Below are positions 6,905 through 8,351 of a stretch of DNA of 8,351 nucleotides, piece by piece. The notes under the pieces were generated by a model. It searched no databases, was not told where the DNA came from, and saw only the letters and a program-made list of their open reading frames with translations. The position numbers and the translations under genes were made by a program. The DNA is taken from NCBI GenBank assembly GCA_012515925.1, contig JAAYXM010000043.1:1-8351 (forward strand), read 5' to 3'. Positions within the stretch are counted from its first letter, which is position 1, and each line of letters starts with the position of its first letter. Origin of the DNA: Clostridiales bacterium. Lineage in GTDB: Bacteria > Bacillota > Clostridia > Oscillospirales > JAAYXM01.

Positions 6905-6981
6905 GGCGGCATAGCTCAGTTGGCTAGAGCATTCGGTTCATACCCGAACGGTCGCGGGTTCAAGTCCAGCTGCCGCTACCA
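6905..6981 (+). tRNA. tRNA-Met(CAT), elongator type
   Basis: The cloverleaf is complete, with encoded CCA at 6979-6981. The acceptor stem GGCGGCA pairs with TGCCGCT with a G1-U72 wobble, the D arm is GCTC/GAGC, and the anticodon CAT is at 6939-6941 in a stem TTCGG/CCGAA. The first acceptor pair and the lack of three G-C pairs in the anticodon stem argue against initiator tRNA. GGTTCATACCCG is the usual elongator tRNA-Met anticodon arm. A lysidine-modified tRNA-Ile cannot be excluded but is less like it. Odd point: the T stem GCGGG/CCAGC has a G-A mismatch at its third pair. Confidence 0.9.
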
Positions 6982-6988
6982 GTTTTCG

Positions 6989-7031
6989 ACGAACAAGAGG
7001 TAGGCCATAGGTTCTTCTTCTTGTTCGTTTT
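6989..7031 (+). other. Hairpin between the two tRNA genes
   Basis: ACGAACAAGA (6989-6998) pairs perfectly with TCTTGTTCGT (7019-7028) over a 20-nt loop, directly followed by TTTC. The stem is AT-rich and the U-run is short, so it is either a weak terminator that lowers tRNA-Glu expression or a processing signal in the dicistronic precursor. Confidence 0.5.
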
Positions 7032-7039
7032 CTAAATCC

Positions 7040-7114
7040 GGCCCGTTGGTCAAGCGGTTAAGACACCGCCCTTTCACGGCGGTAACAGGAGTTCGAGTCT
7101 CCTACGGGTCACCA
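7040..7114 (+). tRNA. tRNA-Glu(TTC)
   Basis: A 75-nt cloverleaf with encoded CCA at 7112-7114. The acceptor GGCCCGT pairs with ACGGGTC, the anticodon stem CCGCC/GGCGG encloses the loop CTTTCAC with anticodon TTC at 7073-7075, and the T arm is AGGAG/CTCCT. All stems pair normally apart from a G-U in the acceptor stem. It lies 58 nt after tRNA-Met and is probably transcribed from the same promoter. Confidence 0.95.
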
Positions 7115-7119
7115 TGAAA

Positions 7120-7144
7120 AGCCCCCTCGCGCCGCGAGGGGGCT
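7120..7144. terminator. GC-rich hairpin in the convergent gap, probably bidirectional terminator
   Basis: AGCCCCCTCGC (7120-7130) pairs perfectly with GCGAGGGGGCT (7134-7144) around a GCC loop, giving an 11-bp stem. It starts 5 nt after tRNA-Glu. The plus-strand tail is AAATTATTTT and the minus-strand tail is TTTTC, so it can end the tRNA transcript and probably also leftward transcription from the peptide gene. Confidence 0.8.
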
Positions 7145-7152
7145 AAATTATT

Positions 7153-7198
7153 TTAAGATATACGCGCTATGCCTTGCGGCATAGCGCGTATATCTTAA
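7153..7198. repeat. Perfect 21-bp inverted repeat with TTGC loop
   Basis: Positions 7153-7173 pair with 7178-7198 without a mismatch around the 4-nt loop TTGC; the arm core is ATACGCGCTATGCC. It lies 11 nt beyond the stop of the minus-strand peptide gene and 8 nt from the preceding GC-rich hairpin. Neither strand has a clear U-tract after it. It may terminate or protect the 3' end of the leftward mRNA. A dispersed palindromic repeat is another possibility. Confidence 0.75.
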
Positions 7199-7209
7199 TA
7201 GGAGTATAA

Positions 7210-7311
7210 TCAGATGTCGATAATTTCTCCGCCGTCCGTGCTCATTGTTATGACTTCCTCTGCTTCGAACGCGATGATTTGTATTTCCGGTCTTCCGTAG
7301 TTCTTTCCCAT
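7210..7311 (-). CDS. 33-residue peptide of the YxxPE...FEAEEVIT type, function unknown
   Basis: An ATG at 7311 opens a 33-codon frame ending in TGA. The ribosome binding site GGAGGT (7324-7319) lies 7 nt upstream and is a perfect match, which makes translation likely despite the small size. The peptide starts MGKNYGRPEIQIIAFEAEEV, continues with ITMSTDGG and ends EIIDI: a basic N-terminus, an alternating hydrophobic core, then an acidic glycine-containing tail. I recall many short hypothetical proteins in gut Clostridia with a similar YxxPEhxhhxFxxEDVITxS pattern, usually longer and with Gly-rich tails; this is from memory and was not searched. There is no signal peptide and no cysteine. The start is 1 nt past the stop of the surface-protein remnant, so the pair was probably co-translated. 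A leaderless modified peptide, a secreted factor or a surface-protein partner are all only possibilities. Confidence 0.7.
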   Translation of the reverse strand: MGKNYGRPEIQIIAFEAEEVITMSTDGGEIIDI

Positions 7312-7312
7312 T

Positions 7313-8056
7313 CTATTTACCTCCAAAAGTATGACTTATTGTATTTTCGCTGTATACCGTATATACTGTGCCGTTCGTATCCCTATAAATCAGGTAGGCG
7401 CGGGCGTGCCACGTTTCGCCGGATGAGACGTTGATTTTGCGCGCGTAGAACATGTCATTTTTCATATTTATTGCCTTTGCGGTGTAAGCGTATTCCGTGT
7501 CCAGCGTAAGCTCGTTTTCAAGCTCGCTGTCGTATAGAATAACGCCGCATTCTATTGGCGTAAAGCCGGAAGGCACGTTCTTTATCGCGGTAAACGTAAT
7601 GGTGCCGTGTTCCGTGTCCTCCATGGGATAATCAATAAGAGTTATAAACGAGGTGTTGTCGTGCGGGGTGCTGTCTTCGACAAACACGGCTTCCACTGCC
7701 ATGTCACACATCGACATAAAGAACGTAAACGTACTTTTCGTGCTCACCTTGACTCCGTCAAGCTTCCAATGGTCAAACCGGAAACCCGCGGGCGGCGTAT
7801 TCGCCTTGACGGTTACGGGCATGTCGTACAGGTACTGCCCCTGCGACGCGCCGTTTGAAAGCGTTCCGCCAATAACCTCTATCAAATAGATGTCCTGCAG
7901 CCTTTCATAGATTGCGCTGATGACCATATTTGTAATAACGCTTGTAAAGTCCGAATCCCAGCCCATGAAGCTGTAGCCCACAATATGCGGGTTGGCCGGC
8001 GGGGTTGCGGCACTTCCTTTATAAACGTAATCGAATTGCAGAATCCTGCCGCTTCT
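7313..8056 (-). pseudogene. C-terminal remnant of an InlB-repeat surface protein, N-terminus missing
   Basis: The frame is open from 8056 to a TAG at 7313-7315 (about 247 codons) but has no convincing start. The first residues, GRILQFDYVYKGSAATPP and then GYSFMGWDSDFTSVITNM, are most of an InlB B-repeat (Listeria-Bacteroides type). A second, divergent repeat follows (GGTLSNGASQGQYLYDMPV ... GFRFDHWKLDGV). The last 110 residues look like an Ig-like beta domain with ETWHARAYLIYRDTNGTVYT. Intact members are large exported proteins with a signal peptide and several repeats. Here both are missing, and a stop at 8057-8059 closes the frame just where the repeat should continue. The GTG at 7981 lacks a ribosome binding site and falls in mid-repeat. 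The first 38 nt overlap the primase-like gene in another frame. Probably a truncated gene, though an assembly join is possible. Confidence 0.7.
7319..7324 (-). promoter_or_regulatory. Ribosome binding site of the small peptide, inside the end of the upstream frame
   Basis: GGAGGT on the minus strand forms the codons for the last glycines of the surface-protein remnant (FGGK, stop) and sits 7 nt before the peptide ATG. The arrangement GGAGGTAAATAGAATG is typical of translational coupling. Confidence 0.8.
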
Positions 8057-8351
8057 TTATATCCGCACTCAAATGCTTGAAGCTAACGCCGGTTTCTTCG
8101 GCGAGCTCCGTAAGCTTTATTCTTACTTCGATGTCATTTTCCGCGTGTTCGGCTATACGCTTTAAGCGGGTGACAAGCTTTTCCTTAAACGGGGTAAAGC
8201 CGAACCCCCAGCGCAGAAAGTCGAAATTATAGGATATGTATCTTAGCATGGGTTCAAGTATCTCCGTAACACAGCCTTTATTTTCGTCTATTGCGTGAAT
8301 AATATCTTTAATGTACCCGTTTACCGTGTCGAATTCTTCCCGCGGGTTTTG
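8019..8351 (-). CDS. DnaG-like primase, C-terminal fragment entering from the right edge
   Basis: The frame is open from the right edge to a TAA at 8019-8021, giving 110 residues of the end of a protein. The best match I can recognise is the helical region after the Toprim domain of bacterial DnaG primases: a helix pair (EPMLRYISYNFDFLRWGF), then FKEKLVTRLKRIAEHAEND, then the diagnostic-looking LTELAEETGVSFKHLSADIK, comparable to DnaG segments of the form RRLAEETGVSEEALKAEI. Catalytic Toprim and zinc-binding parts would lie outside the window, so the call rests on weak helical similarity; the last segment also resembles a helix-turn-helix. The final residues DSAIRLRL are read out of frame from the InlB-repeat DNA, so the native C-terminus is probably lost. 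The usual dnaG partner rpoD does not follow, which suggests a mobile-element primase or a broken copy. Confidence 0.45.
   Translation of the reverse strand, partial: QNPREEFDTVNGYIKDIIHAIDENKGCVTEILEPMLRYISYNFDFLRWGFGFTPFKEKLVTRLKRIAEHAENDIEVRIKLTELAEETGVSFKHLSADIKKRQDSAIRLRL

Noticed and set aside
7040..7114. Phage or element attachment site at the 3' end of tRNA-Glu
   Set aside because: I could find no second copy of the tRNA 3' end within the window, so no att pair can be shown.
7607..7889. Two plus-strand frames over the surface-protein remnant
   Set aside because: They are antisense to a frame with InlB-repeat motifs and have no protein-like features.
7981..7981. GTG at 7981 as the true start of a 222-residue protein
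   Set aside because: Repeat homology continues upstream of it (YKGSAATPPANP) and no ribosome binding site precedes it.
1..8351. CRISPR array, insertion sequence or rRNA
   Set aside because: No spaced direct repeats, transposase motifs or rRNA-like sequence were seen on either strand.

Overview
The window looks like chromosomal DNA from an uncultured member of the Clostridia (Bacillota). This rests on four observations. The minus-strand order glmU-type acetyltransferase, pth, mfd is the Gram-positive glmU-(prs)-pth-mfd neighbourhood. Shine-Dalgarno sites are strong. The membrane pyrophosphatase is of the potassium-dependent type common in anaerobes. At the right there is an InlB-repeat surface-protein remnant and a tiny peptide of a kind I associate with gut Clostridia. 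Assignment below class level is not possible from sequence reading alone.

Left region (1-3105, minus strand): one apparent operon with a near-consensus promoter at 3077-3105. It reads through a stand-alone left-handed beta-helix acetyltransferase equal to the C-terminal half of GlmU, then peptidyl-tRNA hydrolase (TTG start, 3 nt after the previous stop codon), then the N-terminal 551 codons of the transcription-repair coupling factor Mfd, which runs off the left edge. The operon therefore mixes cell-wall precursor synthesis, recycling of peptidyl-tRNA and transcription-coupled repair. The uridylyltransferase half of GlmU and the usual prs gene are both absent.

Middle (3127-6808): a single-gene unit on the minus strand for a PLP-dependent DegT/DnrJ/EryC1/StrS aminotransferase, ending in a hairpin at 3127-3170. 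It is divergent from a plus-strand single-gene unit for a membrane ion-pumping pyrophosphatase. The 211-base gap between them holds both promoters, a dyad inside the aminotransferase promoter and a hairpin in the pyrophosphatase leader. The pyrophosphatase ends in a good intrinsic terminator.

Right (6852-8351): a strong promoter drives tRNA-Met(CAT) and tRNA-Glu(TTC), separated by a hairpin. A GC-rich hairpin and a 21-bp inverted repeat follow, in the convergent gap. On the minus strand there is then a 33-residue peptide gene directly behind an N-terminally missing InlB-repeat surface protein. That remnant abuts, out of frame, the C-terminal part of a DnaG-like primase that enters from the right edge. 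The primase/surface-protein junction near 8050-8056 is the least ordinary place in the window. It may be a deletion or recombination scar, an edge of a mobile element, or an assembly join.

No CRISPR array, insertion sequence, rRNA or replication origin was seen. No stretch longer than about 215 bases lacks a gene.
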